DNA from: Diploptera punctata
Taxonomy: Eukaryota > Arthropoda > Insecta > Blattodea > Blaberidae
DNA length: 64,000 bases
Assembly: GCA_030220185.1 (NCBI GenBank)
Contig: JASPKZ010002332.1
Span: 930,001-994,000 of the forward strand
Direction: 5' to 3'
Positions 1-11,944 of this stretch are shown here, piece after piece; position 1 is the stretch's first letter; each line of letters starts with the position of its first letter. The position numbers and the translations under genes are program-made. The notes beneath the pieces are model-generated. The model was not told where the DNA came from, searched no databases, and saw only the letters and a program-made list of their open reading frames with translations.

Positions 1-2093
1 TCTCCCGGCGCACCACTATCATCATCATCACCCATCATATCATTGGGGCAACGTAACCTCGCCTTCCAGGCGCCCCAACCTCAGAAGTGGACTACAAGAA
101 CGCCATGCCAGGAGAGAACACCAGGAATGTTCAAAGACAACCTGGGACATTTACAAAAAATAAAAAGATTTTCAATATTACAGATTATACAACAAAAACT
201 GCTCAACAATATCCTACAAGATTACAATGGTCACCACAAGGATCGCTGTTTTATAACAATGTTGCCAATTACTTATCGAATTCCCTATAAGGCATTTAAT
301 AAAACTTCTTAGTGTTCATGTTTAGTAACTGCCCTATTTTTTTTCCCGGAAAAGGGAACATTAATAAATAATAATGCTATAAAATGTATTTATTATAATG
401 CAGACTGCACTAGTAAAACTCATTAGCATATACAACATTAAAGCACAATGATTTATTCATTGGATCATGAAAGTTACGGCTTCCCAGTATCTTTCTTTTC
501 TGATGGCATTTGTTATGTTGTCCAGAGATGTAAGTTACACTAACATAAAATATTCTATCATAAAATTAATTGCTAAAGTAAACACACCCAAATGGCCACT
601 CCTCTCGGTTCGTGATCGCCTTATGCACGTTTCAGATATCAAACTGTCAGATTTTAACTTTATTTGGAGCAGCTTTCCATGCCACGCGTCTGGACTTCGA
701 GCCTTTCTTGTAACAAAGTGGTCACTGGTTTGTTTTGACGTGCACCGATTACTTTTCGCTTCCGGTTCACATAAATACGAGATGGTAGCGATCGGATAGA
801 TAGATTCGATTCATGGAGTGTAATTTATGAGGTTATATAAGACGTCCATAATTATACATTGCGTGAGAAAAAAGATCGTTTGAAGCATGACAGTAAAATA
901 TTGTTTTTATATTTAAAAAAAAAATCTTACCGCAATCTTAAAATGCTGTACTTTATTAAAGATCATGATACAAATTTCCGTGAAAGTAAGCAAATCATCA
1001 AGATCTTAGAACAAACCTTCCCTCAATCACCGTGAAAGAGATCATGACCGTTGTGCTACTCATTAACATAGCATTGAATGGAAAATTATTCAGTGAAAAG
1101 GATCGGAATTCTCGAAGGAAATATGAAGACAGAAATATAATTTACGACATTAGGGTAGGTAATTTATAACGTTCGAGATGTGACAGAGGAGGTCAAAAGG
1201 AATGATATACATTATAGTTTCTCCTCTTAGATGCGATAAGATAGATCATTCAGAATTATAAGATTGCTTTTTTTTCATTTCCATGATCTTAAATTTAATG
1301 TTTTATATTCACATGTTGACGAAATATTCCTCGATTAAATACTCAAAACTATTGGATTTAAAAAGTTTTCCTTATAATTGATGGATGCAGTGTGCATCTT
1401 GATTTTAAGTATCACATAATACAAATTTTGGCCTATACTCGTAGGATTAAAATATGAAAACTGGAAGTTAAGATGCAATTCCTTCTGAAGTCCATCTAAA
1501 AATTAACTGTTGAAAGTATATTAATTTTAGGACTGTTTTACGATGTAGCTATGTTACTTCATATCTGAATATTATAACTTTTTCGTATCGTAGTTATTCC
1601 TAAGTCTGAAAGAGAGAAATAAATAATTGTTTGAAGTTATCATGCCATCTTCTGATCTTTTAAAACTGAACCTATAATATGATCAGTACGTGTAATAAAA
1701 AAAGCATAGTCTTCATTTTACTGTATCTATTTTGTGCAATCAGTTAGTGTAGAGTTACTACTCACATATTATTTCATTTCGTTTGTCATAATTTATGTAA
1801 AATAATACACATATTCTGGGAGGCATAAAATTATTATGACAGTGAATACTGTTGGTTTTTCAATGAATACGCCTATTTCTGGAGGCAGCATTCATCTCGA
1901 AAGTGAACTGCATTTTGCCTGGAACATGTTACAAGGGTCAAGCTGTATACAGATGTTATTATGCAAGTCTACCTGTCTGACACGTGAGATTAAGTTGCCC
2001 CTCGGCATATCCTTGTTTGAAACTACACGTTCCGATATAAAACTTATCGTTGCAAAACTTATACTTTCAGATCTGGTCGGCAATACGATAATG
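1..2093. other. Unassigned AT-rich DNA
   Basis: I recognise no gene. The first 130 bases (ATC triplets followed by a GC-richer stretch) resemble the tail of a SINE-like repeat, but this is weak. An open frame at 467-799 (110 codons) and one at 1836-2186 that runs into a microsatellite have no recognisable motif. Confidence 0.5.

Positions 2094-2156
<63 letters not shown>
2094..2156. repeat. (ATT)n microsatellite
   Basis: An uninterrupted run of ATT triplets, about 21 units. It produces a poly-isoleucine artefact frame. Confidence 0.97.
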
Positions 2157-2573
2157 TCGAATTGTATTATTGATATAGAATTGTAATTTTAGGCGTTTTG
2201 ACCAAATGTCACTGTGGCGATCTTCTTGTTCGTTGTACCTAGCGTTTTTATCCCGTACGCAATGTACGAAATTAGAGAGGATTGTAAATTAGATGTTCAG
2301 TATGTATCAAGAAAAGATAAAGACTTAAGTCACATGTGTAACAAGAGATACTTAGAGAAATGTAAGGTCAAGGGAAAAGAAAACAAATTTAGGCTATTAT
2401 TTCAGAGAAAAATTGTGGTGGTAATGTAGTGCCAAGGATAAAGGTAAGAGAAAGAATTTACCCTTCTCGGAAGAGGAGAGATTACGAGTAAGCCAGTGAA
2501 TGAAACAATACCGATTCAGAAAAATTCGAAACTGTTAAAATAGTTGTATGATTCTAAAACATAGAATACTGAA

Positions 2574-2579
<6 letters not shown>
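2157..2579. other. Unassigned DNA between two triplet arrays
   Basis: A 71-codon frame at 2214-2429 has no recognisable domain. Nothing else seen. Confidence 0.5.
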
Positions 2580-2624
<45 letters not shown>

Positions 2625-2659
2625 TAATAACAATAATAATAATAATAATAATAATAATG

Positions 2660-2690
<31 letters not shown>

Positions 2691-2707
2691 TAATAACAAT
2701 AATAATG

Positions 2708-2753
<46 letters not shown>

Positions 2754-2776
2754 TAATCATAATAATAATCATAATA
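2580..2776. repeat. (AAT)n microsatellite, interrupted
   Basis: About 65 triplets of AAT with scattered GAT, AAC and CAT variants. It gives poly-asparagine, poly-isoleucine and poly-tyrosine frames in different phases, none of them genes. Confidence 0.97.
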
Positions 2777-2782
2777 ATCATC

Positions 2783-3096
2783 TTCTTGTAAGCCCCTGTT
2801 TTCTTCAACGAGATTTAGGAGCTCACCCCTACAGGGAAGGAATTGAACCATACTAATTTAGTTACATTTGTTTTCGTATAGATGTCATTGGAGTGGCCCG
2901 TGGTCGGCGTTCCGCCTCATACTGACATATAGGAAACCAAGGTAGTATTAGGATGGGAAAATTCGGTAAATTTTGCTTAGAGGCCTTTTTATTCAGGCTT
3001 AAGGGTCTTTTACGAGCCTGAAAATCTTCAGACTCGGGAGTCACGACTTAAAGTCCCTCCCGGAGCACTTGCTCCTTGGATTTTTCCATCCTACAT
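2783..3096 (-). mobile_element. SINE family A (tRNA head missing)
   Basis: On the minus strand this matches the body and 3' part of the complete copy at 17876-18270. Landmarks are the 'ggatggaaaaatccaagg' segment next to the head, 'cctgaaaatcttc', and the 'gcctcatactgacat' block near the 3' end. The tRNA-like head is not visible, so the copy is 5'-truncated. It abuts the AAT array. Confidence 0.8.
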
Positions 3097-3264
3097 AATA
3101 TTAGCTTTTGCAATAAATTCTTCCCACAGGGAAATTAAAGAATTACTCATCATTTTCACCACTAGGCCTAGTGTAATGAAACTTCGGTACTGTTATTTAT
3201 CGACAATCATATCAAATGTAAACTATATGAAAAGTAATAGGCTACCACGAAATGAATGATTTGA

Positions 3265-3450
3265 CTCAAGTAGTAAAGTATGAAACTCGTATTCGCGAAA
3301 TCCAAAGTTTAAATCCCATGGCGGATTGTATATTTTTTGTGATTTTTCTTGTCTTCAAGGCAAATTCTGGATTGCAAATTCATTAGAGTGATACATTTTC
3401 CCGCAAATAAACATTTTATAACTTATCCAATTTAATTTTAGTTGCATTTG
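3265..3450 (+). mobile_element. SINE family D fragment, degenerate
   Basis: A B-box-like 'agtttaaatccc' is followed by a body ('gtgatttttcttgtcttc', then 'ggcaaattctggattg') resembling the copy at 33690-34012. It is 3'-truncated and diverged. Confidence 0.45.
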
Positions 3451-3530
3451 CACAGGGCATGTGAATGCAGGGACAAGCATAACAATACTGGTATGCGTCA
3501 AAATATTATTTTTAATTGTATATGTACAGT

Positions 3531-3538
3531 GTATATAT

Positions 3539-3583
<45 letters not shown>

Positions 3584-3731
3584 CAGTGTATATATACACA
3601 CACATATATATATACATATATATACATATATATATACATATATATATACATTATATATACATATATATATATATATACAATATATATACATATATATAGT
3701 GTATATACATATATACATATCGCATATATAA
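3531..3731. repeat. (TA)n / (TATACA)n microsatellite
   Basis: A compound dinucleotide tract with TATATACA variants. The overlapping frames on both strands are alternating Tyr/Ile translations. Confidence 0.96.
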
Positions 3732-3800
3732 ATATAAGGAATTAACTTTACATTTTATGCCACGTATCATTTGTGCAGTGTAACATCCAGAGTATTCTCT

Positions 3801-4301
3801 CTCTGACAGAGAGAATGCTGTGGATGTTGTGACTGACAGAGAAAGAATGCTCTGGATATTGTGACTGACAGAGAGAATGCTCTGGATATTGTGACTGACA
3901 GAGAGAATGCTCGGGATGTTGTGACTGACAGAGAGAATGCTCGGGATGTTGTGACTGACAGAGAAAGAATGCTCGGGATGTTGTGACTGACAGAGAAAGA
4001 ATGCTCGGGATGTTGTGACTGACAGAGAAAGAATGCTCGGGATGTTGTGACTGACAGAGAAAGAATGCTCGGGATGTTGTGACTGACAGAGAAAGAATGC
4101 TTGGGATGTTGTGACTGACAGAGAAAGAATGCTCGGGATGTTGTGACTGACAGAGAAAGAATGCTCGGGATGTTTTAACTGACAGAGAGAGAATGCTCGG
4201 GATGTTATGACTGACAGAGAAAGAAAACTCTGGATTTGTGACTGATAGAGAGAGAATGCTCAGGATGTTATGACTGACAGAGAGAGAATGCTCTGGATGA
4301 T
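3801..4301. repeat. Minisatellite, about 16 units of 30 or 32 bp
   Basis: The unit is 'gactgacagagaaagaatgc' followed by 'tcgggatgttgt'. Units are 32 bp, or 30 bp when one GA is missing. Central units (about 3960-4160) are almost identical and edge units are more diverged, as in an array homogenised by unequal exchange. The minus-strand 185-codon frame at 3748-4305 exists because the unit lacks stops in that orientation. As 32 is not a multiple of 3, the frame cycles through three different peptides, giving a 32-residue super-repeat. Confidence 0.95.
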
Positions 4302-4622
4302 ACACTGGTCAAATGATGCACAGGGTAAAATGTAAATTTTATGATATACGTCTGGGAGTTTAAAAAAGTACTCACAACCTATAAAAGTGACTAGAGAAGA
4401 GTTCAAATTGGAACACAAAATAATTTGTTGAAAAGATTAAAAATACGTGATTTTTTATACTAGTAAATATAGGGTATGGACTTTTTAATATTGAATCAAT
4501 TTTTAAAAAACTGCAGTAGTCATTTTTCATAGGCAGAAGTTCTTGAAAGTCTAAAAACGCTTAAACTTTGAAAAAAAAAAAACTAAAATCCTTCATAATG
4601 CATTCTCGAAGATACATAATTT
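4302..4622. other. Unassigned AT-rich DNA
   Basis: Nothing recognised. A short poly-A tract lies near 4570. Confidence 0.5.
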
Positions 4623-4686
<64 letters not shown>

Positions 4687-4700
4687 AGTGTGTGTGTGTT
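4623..4700. repeat. (TG)n(TA)n(TG)n compound microsatellite
   Basis: TG tracts flank a TA tract. They were probably one TG array with a TA expansion inside it. Confidence 0.96.
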
Positions 4701-4741
4701 CCATTTTCAGTTAAAATTGGATTTGAAATTCTTTTTAAGAT

Positions 4742-5086
4742 TAACTTCATGGGGCGACGGGCCTAGAATACTCTTGGCCTTTCATCTGGCTGCAGGCCTC
4801 ACATCCATACATGTTAAATCAGATGTGGACGATCATCCAATCAGTATAAGGGCGACTCGTGGTTAGCATGTCGGTTCCCCAATCGTTATAGCCGGTTTTA
4901 TCAACCTGTAGCCGCTAATTATTTTAGCTACCCAAATTCCTCATAATGCTGGGTGGGCATCCCACTGGCCGAAATTCCTTGAGAAAATTTTTTCCTCCAT
5001 AAGAACACGAATGAGCGCTAAACCCGTATCTCTGCACCAAAGCATCATGCCTTAAACTGCTCAGCTACGACGCGATTAATGAAGAA
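4742..5086 (-). mobile_element. SINE family B, near full length
   Basis: Read on the minus strand it starts with a tRNA-like head (A-box-like 'tagctgagcagtttaagg', then 'gtgcagagatacgggt'). The body has 'cagtgggatgcccaccc' and 'gaatttgggtagcta', and the tail 'gatgtgaggcctgcag'. It is collinear with the plus-strand copy at 17459-17800. The head resembles Ser/Leu-type tRNAs (GCCGAGNGGUUNAGGC), so it is probably tRNA-derived and pol III transcribed when active. Confidence 0.8.
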
Positions 5087-5576
5087 AAAGAGATCAATCC
5101 ATCTTTCAGGTGTAAAGATTTTTTTCTTGTAAAACTAATATAAAATTAAAGAGATTTAGTATTTTCATTCATAGAGCAACCACAATGGATGTCTGCATTT
5201 TAAGATTTGTTCCAGAGATAAGAACGTATTGTAGTGCTAATTACTGGTAATGCAGCCAAATTCTAGATAATTCATTCTTTTCAAAGTGGGAGAATGTATT
5301 CTGTTGAGTCACACAGACTATAAAAAAAAGACATACAACTTGGCGCAGTTTCCACTCTAAAATTAGGAACATTTCATAACGACTTGCAAATATCCATTTC
5401 TTCATCATAGTTTGTTTACCAGCCCGTAACATTAAATGACAACAGCCCAGAGTTAAATATGAGTTTGGAGTTTTCTTGCTACTGAAAAGAATGAATATTG
5501 TACTTTTCCTACACATAAAGATACAAGCATATGTAGAATGTATCGCAATAACATTTAATACATATGTAGGCCTATA
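5087..5576. other. Unassigned DNA
   Basis: A 91-codon minus-strand frame at 5241-5516 has no recognisable motif. Nothing else seen. Confidence 0.5.
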
Positions 5577-5900
5577 TCTTATATATAAAAAATAATGTTT
5601 ATTTGTTTGTATATTTGCTTGTTCGTACTTTATGCGCGGCCATACCGTTGATCCGATTGTGATGGGTTTTTTTGCAAAATGTTCAGGAGATTCCCGGGAT
5701 GAACATAAGCTATAAGAGAGTTGTGATACTCAACTCCTACACCCTTAAAAATCGCCCTTTGTAATGGAAAACGTGAAAAAAATAGCTCTTTGGACGCTTA
5801 AATGGCTTACGCTGCCTAAACCATAAGAAATACACAAAATTAATGTACACAGAATTGAATATCTCAAAAAGCTCTACAAAACGTCCGCGACAGCATATGT

Positions 5901-6020
5901 TTATCTCTTACGGATAACTCACAAAAACCATTTTTGTCTTTCATTGATACCAAGAGTCCCTTATCTCTTACGGATAACTCACAATAACCATTTTTGTCTT
6001 TCATTGATACCAACAGTCTA
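5901..6020. repeat. 60-bp tandem duplication inside the Helitron
   Basis: Two adjacent 60-bp units start 'ttatctcttacggataactc' at 5901 and 5961 and differ at only a few positions. Confidence 0.92.
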
Positions 6021-6150
6021 GCGCCGTAGCCGAGTGGTTAAGGCAAGAAGTCTTGGCGCAGAACTACGGGTCTTACGCTGGTTCGCGTCTCTATGGGGGA
6101 AAAAATCTTATGGAATGTCAGCCAGTATGGGTCAGAAATAAAAATCTAGC
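6021..6150 (+). mobile_element. SINE family B 5' part, inside the Helitron
   Basis: The tRNA-like head 'gccgtagccgagtggttaag' plus the start of the body ('cagccagtatgggtcag') match the copy at 17459-17800, followed by a short poly-A. The head keeps A- and B-box-like sequence but does not continue as a real tRNA. It was either inserted into the Helitron or captured by it. Confidence 0.7.
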
Positions 6151-6479
6151 TGGGGAAAAAAAAAAACTGTTTTGACTTACTCTCATCAATTTATCTTTTT
6201 TTTTTTTCTACTCTAATATAATTCTTATATGACGGTTCTTAACTTATTTGCAAAGGAGGGTACAATTCTAATGTTCATGACTATGTGACGTCATCATTCA
6301 CACTTCTTGAGCCACAACAGAAGGCTGTAAGAGGTCTTCTTGCGAAATTATTTAATAATATCTAATTACGTCCTTCGTAATTTCTGAATTGTATGGTAAA
6401 AAAGTAACATATATTTATCGTCCGCCCATAACATGAGAATTGAACGTTCGGGAAGGACAACGTCTGCCGGGTACGCTAG

Positions 6480-7058
6480 TCAGTAATATAATTAAATAAA
6501 AATATGCATTCGATATCACTTATCGCGAGGGAAGAGAAAATACTTATCTGTGAACTCTGCGGACATTTTAGCAACCCTACTCAGCATATAAACAGCAAAC
6601 CCTATTCAGCATATAAGCACATATAGTGTGTTTAGAAAGTGATGATCCAAAATTTTACAGTAGTACGAGAAGTAAAAATGAAGATTAGCAAAACGGTTCC
6701 AGTAAATGTAATTTCCGGTTACTAGAAAAAGACATTTATTTGCTGCTGAATATTAATTCAAACTAAAGTTATGCCATTTTATCTAATTTATCAATCGTGA
6801 CACAAGCATAGCATATAAGTTAAAAGAGAAAAAGAAAAATCTGCTATAAACAGTAGTCCGCATAGTAATAGTTTATGAGTAGGTATTCAAGGAATCCACA
6901 ACCTTACAAGTGCCTGTTTGATAGATTGGTATCTAACTGTAAAATTTTGGGATTGACTCTCGATTTTTTTATGCTTGTGCAATAATTCTCCTTCCCTTTA
7001 GTCATTGGCGAGATTATGTTTGTTAAAATTAGTACTTAGTATAGAGCGAGGTCAAACC

Positions 7059-7098
<40 letters not shown>

Positions 7099-7792
7099 CG
7101 GCATCCAATTAATTTATATATCCATGTTTACTGATAATGTTTTGCTTCCATTCAATTTTACCTCTCATCTATACATTTTAGAATATCAGTTTTGAAACAT
7201 CCCGTGTAATGTAGGACGTCATGAAATATCTATTTTGGTGAAAGTACTAAGGTAGGGGGATGAACAGTATTTTATTAACGATACTATTGAACAACTCAGG
7301 TTATTAACATCGCGATTCAAAATTTGGAGAAAAAGAGCAAAAAAGTTTGCTCAGAAGTTTATATTTAAGCCTTGAGTCTTTTTTTTCACGTGTCGTAAAT
7401 CTACGAGAAAAGATCCATTTTTTTACTTCTGAAAAAGCTATATTTATGATTTTTCCTGAAAAAATCCACCTACCTAATACGGGTTTGAACTGCGTACCTT
7501 GGATCTATTTTTATTTATTTATAAAGCCTGGTGAAGTTTAAGGCTAAGCGGCCTTCTCTTACGTTCACCAAGAAAAACATTACGTTACATTTAAATGCAG
7601 AAATCACGATAATATTAGAAACAAAACGATTTTTTTGGCTAAACTGAACAGTAATAAAAGTAAGATCTAATAATACAATAATGTTCATGATAATTCAAAT
7701 TAAAACCAATAATGAAGTATAAAAAAGGTAGAACAGTTCCCATTTACTATACATAAGAAAATACAACGAAATTAAATAAAATGTCGCTTACA
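6480..7792. other. Unassigned DNA with an (AT)n tract at 7061-7096
   Basis: There is a clean (AT)18 microsatellite at 7061-7096. A 64-codon frame at 7347-7541 has no recognised motif. Confidence 0.55.
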
Positions 7793-7826
7793 CGCACACG
7801 CGCACACACGCGCGCACACGCACACA
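7793..7826. repeat. (CA/CG)n microsatellite
   Basis: Alternating ACAC and GCGC dinucleotides, potentially Z-DNA forming. Confidence 0.9.
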
Positions 7827-8902
7827 TATACAAACACAAAACATTAGCTTGAAATATTGATAAATCTTAATACTATCTTCATTAAATAAAAGAAAATAAA
7901 TAAATTGTTAAAAGTACTATTAGTGTGATGTTTCTTTAAGTTAGTTAATAAAAATTCTTCAGTTTGTTTCTGAAAGTTGTTATAATTTGGCAGTCTCTGG
8001 CATAAGGTGGAAAATAATTCCAGGTTGTAGCAAGAGAAACTGTAAAATATTGTAATAGGTTGAATCATACGACAATGTGCTGATGGGATCGCGTGCCTAA
8101 TTTATGTGTACATCAGAAAGCCTAACCAAGTGGTGTGATAAATAACACTGATCAACATGATTTTTGTCTCATGAGTACTTAATAGAGTTTTATATCGTGT
8201 TTTCAAATATGTATTCTGAATTTCAACATCACTCACAGTTTTTTATTTCAATTTCAAATAATGGATTTAAATAATTATTTATTTAATAAACGTTTGTTCG
8301 TCCATTTGCCCATTGTAAAATAAAACCAAATGAGCTAACTCAGGAGATTTAAACTATGGAAAAGAGATATCAAGGCAAAATAAATCCTAATATGCTGGCC
8401 GATTATTGTTGGACCATCAAGAGTGATGCTCCACAGGCGAAATGTAGCAGAAAATCGTCATTTCTTACTTTCTAGGTGAGTCGGAATATTGTGTAGCTAC
8501 GAATGTAGAAAATATTAAGTGTTTGAAATTATAAAAACCTGTCTCTCGGAAATCTTGCGGTGATGGATAAAAACCGGTGTCATATTTGAATTCAGGAGAA
8601 AAAATACTATCAGAATAACATATTTTTTCTTTCTGAGTCAAAAAGTGTCTTTTTTGTGCTCAGTGTAATTAGGTGAGATCTTTCAAGTATTTTATAAAGA
8701 AGAGATAAGGAGTGGACGGTACTATGATCTCGTAAACGAAGTCATGACAGTTTGTTCCAGGGACGATGTAACGTGATCAAATTTGCGAATACTACAAATA
8801 AAACGTATGCAATAAATTATGAACACGTTGAATTCTTTGGGTAAAAATATATTTAGATATGTAAAAAGAGAATTACAATACTCAAAATGGGGCAGATCAA
8901 TT

Positions 8903-10338
8903 CAATCGCACTTTTTAGAAAGGAACTAAGTCAAAATTTGTCATTTTTTTTCCCTTGCTAAATGATTAGTACTGCTAAGTCGCATTGATTGGCAAGGAAA
9001 GGAACTTAGTCGGACCCTTCCATGTGTGTCTAACAGCACTGTGATATTTATAGTACGGTAAAGAACATAACTAAGTCAGGAAGTTAGTGTGTTTCTTCAC
9101 TGTTTGGACTCCATGCAAAACTTACCTTTCCACAACTACCAGTCCAAGAAGTCTTCTATATGAGGCAATATAGGTTAATATATTTTACATTCATGATCTT
9201 AAAACCAACCAATGTGTTCTGTACGTGTACCATGAAGGACAGGCTCGAAATGGAGCAAAAGATATTTGTTTATTTTTAAAAGGCTATTTCATGAATTTGT
9301 GCCCCAAAATATAGAAAACATGCACATTTTTCTCAGATGGCTGCCCATGCCAAAACAAAAATCATGCAAAGGTTAGGTTTGGCTTGGTCTGGCAGCTTCA
9401 GGAAGATTCAAAACTATAAAACATTTTTCCGAGCGAGGTCACGCTGTCCTCCCTTGTGATAGGGATTTCGGATTTTTAAAGAAGCACTAAGAAGGGCGGA
9501 CAGTATGTATAGAATAAAAGAATATTTAGAAATAATACAAAACAAGAACAATACATTAGTTAAACTTGTAGACTCTGAAACACTGATCAGTAGCTTCGAT
9601 ATTTGGTGACCTAAATTTTTCAAAAAGAATACCATATCGGAAGAAACTGCAAAGAATCCTCGTAAGAGAAAGGTTCATTTCACACCCTCATTATACAAGG
9701 AATTCACGTACAACTCAAACAATCCTGGTGTGTGTAGAAGCATGACCATACATAAAGAGTTATGTAAGCAATATGTTTCATCTTGGGAAAGGGAATTTGC
9801 GACATTTGTCATTCGAACTACCAAAGGCATATCCCGGAGGAAAAATTCACATCATTCCCCAAAAGATTGAAGATCTTAAGAAATTAATGAAGTGCATCAG
9901 TGATGCAAATGCTAAAGCATTTTATGAAGAAGCAATACTTTCAAACTCTACTACAGATTCTGGTGCACCTTGAATGAGAAATGTTTTTTTTTAAGATATA
10001 TGTCTATTTTGATTTTTTAAATCAAAATGTTTTCTTAATGTTCCTAACATGTCAATTTAAGCAAAATGCATGTAGATCTGTATTTATAAATTTTGTTCAC
10101 TATTTCAAAAAATGCCCAATGAAGAAAATAACTAAGTCTCAAATTTTAAATAACATATACACCATGGTAGCACAACATTTCCATTACTAGTCTGTTTTCA
10201 TTAAATTCAGACCCATGTTATGTTTACATGATGTATAACACAAATATTTTATTCTTCTATTTGTTCATGAAAATACGTTTTTATGCTCTCCTGAAAAGTA
10301 GCAAATTTTGACTTAGTTCCTTCCTAAAAAGTGCGATT
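8903..10338 (+). mobile_element. TIR DNA transposon nested in the LINE
   Basis: The terminal inverted repeats are about 38 bp with roughly one mismatch (left 'aatcgcactttttagaaagg', then 'aactaagtcaaaatttg'). CAATT occurs on both sides (8898-8902 and 10339-10343) as a 5-bp target duplication, with one extra C on the left. Removing the element and one CAATT restores the LINE frame as RKVLVKTIDLPHFEYC. It encodes a decayed transposase-like protein. I cannot place the superfamily with certainty. Confidence 0.85.
9127..9975 (+). pseudogene. Decayed transposase-like gene (DUF7869-like)
   Basis: Translating across frameshifts and stops shows FSDGCPCQNKN at 9330-9362, then a GHAVLPCDRDFG segment near 9440. 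After a frameshift comes a charged stretch, KEALRRADSMYRIKEYLE, and a C-terminal part that is open at 9773-9973. The order 'SD-x-C-x-x-QNKN ... GH ... DRDFG' resembles RNase H-fold, DUF7869-type proteins that are abundant in arthropod genomes. The Asp in SDGC could be a catalytic residue. It lies inside the TIR element and is probably its former transposase. Family placement rests on motif memory only. Confidence 0.6.
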
Positions 10339-11824
10339 CAATTGTTTTTACTAACACTTTCCTTAGAGGAATTTCTTATGCGATTTAATTAATGTTTGAA
10401 AATATTGTTTGTAAGTGTAATTTATTTGTTTATTCCAATTAGATTTTTATCCATAAATACTCCTAGATTTTTTTACTGTCTCACTATAAGGGATTTGAAC
10501 CCCATTATGTGACACAAGCGATACTGTATTTGTGGTAATTCAAGCTAATTGACTCTGATGACCCATAACGATTGCTTGTGACTTTCTGGGATTTAGTTGA
10601 AGTCCATTTCCTCTGTCAAAGACATTAGCGAGTCAATATCCTCATTAATTTTGACAACAGCATGATTTAAAGTTTTTTTTTTTTTGCGTGAATGTAAATC
10701 TGCACGTCCTCCGCTAATAAATTATGTTTGCAATGTTTAGGGAGTCGAATATGTCATTTATATAGATTAAAAAAGCAATGTATCGAGCAACGAATCCTGT
10801 GGAATTCTAGATTTACATTAAGTTAAAGAAGTACGTGATGTAGGATTTAGTTACAACAGATTGCTGGAGCTCGCTAACGTAGAATATGAACCATTTGCGT
10901 GACACTATCAGAAAGTGAGAGACTTTTTTAGTTTTATGCAACATAAGTCCAAGTCTACTATGCCAAATGCTATAATAAAGTCAAGTAGTGTAAGAATGGA
11001 AGTTTTCGATTATCGTATGTCTTGCGTATGTCTTCGCATATATTTAGTAGTAGAGCAGTATTTATATGTGTCCTGTCCCGAAACCTTGCTGAAATTTGAT
11101 TTAAAAGGTCATATTCAGTTAGGAACCGGCACTCAGTCAGTTGTTCCTAAGCTTTTGAAAGGGCAGGTAAAACAGAAATTGGTCGAAAATCGTTTGGCGT
11201 TGAGGGGTGTTTTAACTTTCACGAGTGGATGTACAATTGTTTGCTTTCACAATGTTGGATATGACTACGTAGAGGTTTGTAGTGAGGAGTTAAATAACAT
11301 GAATTATAGTAGGTATTTAACATCGATTATTTTGTTCAGTAGAGTGATATTTATACGATCAGATCCTTCTGCTTTGGTTTTTATTCGTTTAATGACTTTC
11401 TTTACGTCATGTTCTGTAACATATGAGAAATGGAAATGTTCTGTCTGGCGGATTTGTTATTAATAATACTTTTTTGTCTGTACTCTATCTTTTGGAGTGG
11501 AGGTTGTGATGTAAAATGGCAATTGAGTTTGTCCAGGAAAACACATCGTTTTTCTACTTGAGTGTCTTTCTGTCCATTTTATTCAGGTTTCTTTTTTAAA
11601 TTTCTCAAGTATCGTTATTTGGTTCTGTAAGGTTGTAGAGAAATCTAAGTTTGGCGTTTCTGACAGCTTGATTAGTCTTGTTACGTATTTATAGTGTTTG
11701 AGATTTATGTCAGTTCTGTTGACTTTGTATTTTCGATATGCTATGTCTATTTCAGTTTTCAAGTTACGAATTAATTATAATAGTCACCCAGGTAGCTAAT
11801 AGCATGCATTTCCATAATAAATTG

Positions 11825-11936
11825 ATAATAATAATAATAATAATAATATAATAATAATAATAATAATAATAACTATAACAATAATAATAATAATAATAAT
11901 AATAATATAATAATAATAAAGTTAGTTAATAATAAT
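11825..11936. repeat. (AAT)n microsatellite
   Basis: AAT triplets with a few A or T deletions. The array lies between the 5' end of the Jockey-like LINE and an RTE copy. Confidence 0.95.
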
Positions 11937-11944
11937 ATAAAAGT

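Larger units (their letters stand above)
5577..6479 (+). mobile_element. Non-autonomous Helitron
   Basis: It begins TCTTATATATAAAAA immediately after an A and ends GGGTACGCTAG immediately before a T. This is the Helitron pattern 5'-TC...CTAG-3' inserted between A and T without target duplication. The first 300 bp ('gttcgtactttatgcgcggc' onward) match the copy at 53881-54812 closely. No Rep/helicase coding remains, so it depends on an autonomous partner. It contains a 60-bp tandem duplication and a SINE B fragment that the other copy lacks. Confidence 0.88.
7850..11820 (-). mobile_element. Jockey/CR1-like LINE, decayed and interrupted
   Basis: This is a non-LTR retrotransposon read on the minus strand with many stops and frameshifts. 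From 5' to 3': a pre-RT linker at 11800-11500. RT blocks follow at 11460-10900 (HDVKKVIKRIK, then LLDFIIAFGIVDLDL, equivalent to LLDFSKAFDSVDHDL). Next come YINDIFDSL near 10750 and the block KNLGVFMDKNL near 10460. After the nested element the domain resumes (LPHFEYCNSLF near 8890, RKFDHVTSSL near 8770) and ends with ATTWNYFPPYARD at 8030-7990. Excluding the 1.4-kb insert it is about 2.5 kb. The 182-codon plus-strand frame at 10915-11463 is its antisense shadow. Confidence 0.82.

Noticed and set aside
467..799. 110-codon frame as a host gene
   Set aside because: No motif, no splice context, and composition like the flanking DNA.
2548..2856. Poly-Asn frame
   Set aside because: It is an (AAT)n microsatellite. 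The same applies at 58588-58797 and 13436-13834.
3801..4301. CRISPR-like array
   Set aside because: The repeats are directly tandem with no unique spacers, and the window is eukaryotic.
3748..4305. 185-codon minus-strand frame
   Set aside because: It is the translation of a minisatellite lacking stops on that strand, with the frame shifting phase each unit.
6021..6105. Functional tRNA gene with a GCCGAGTGGTTAAGGC start
   Set aside because: It continues into SINE B body sequence and does not close an acceptor stem.
10915..11463. 182-codon plus-strand frame
   Set aside because: The minus strand here encodes recognisable LINE reverse transcriptase motifs, so the frame is an antisense shadow.
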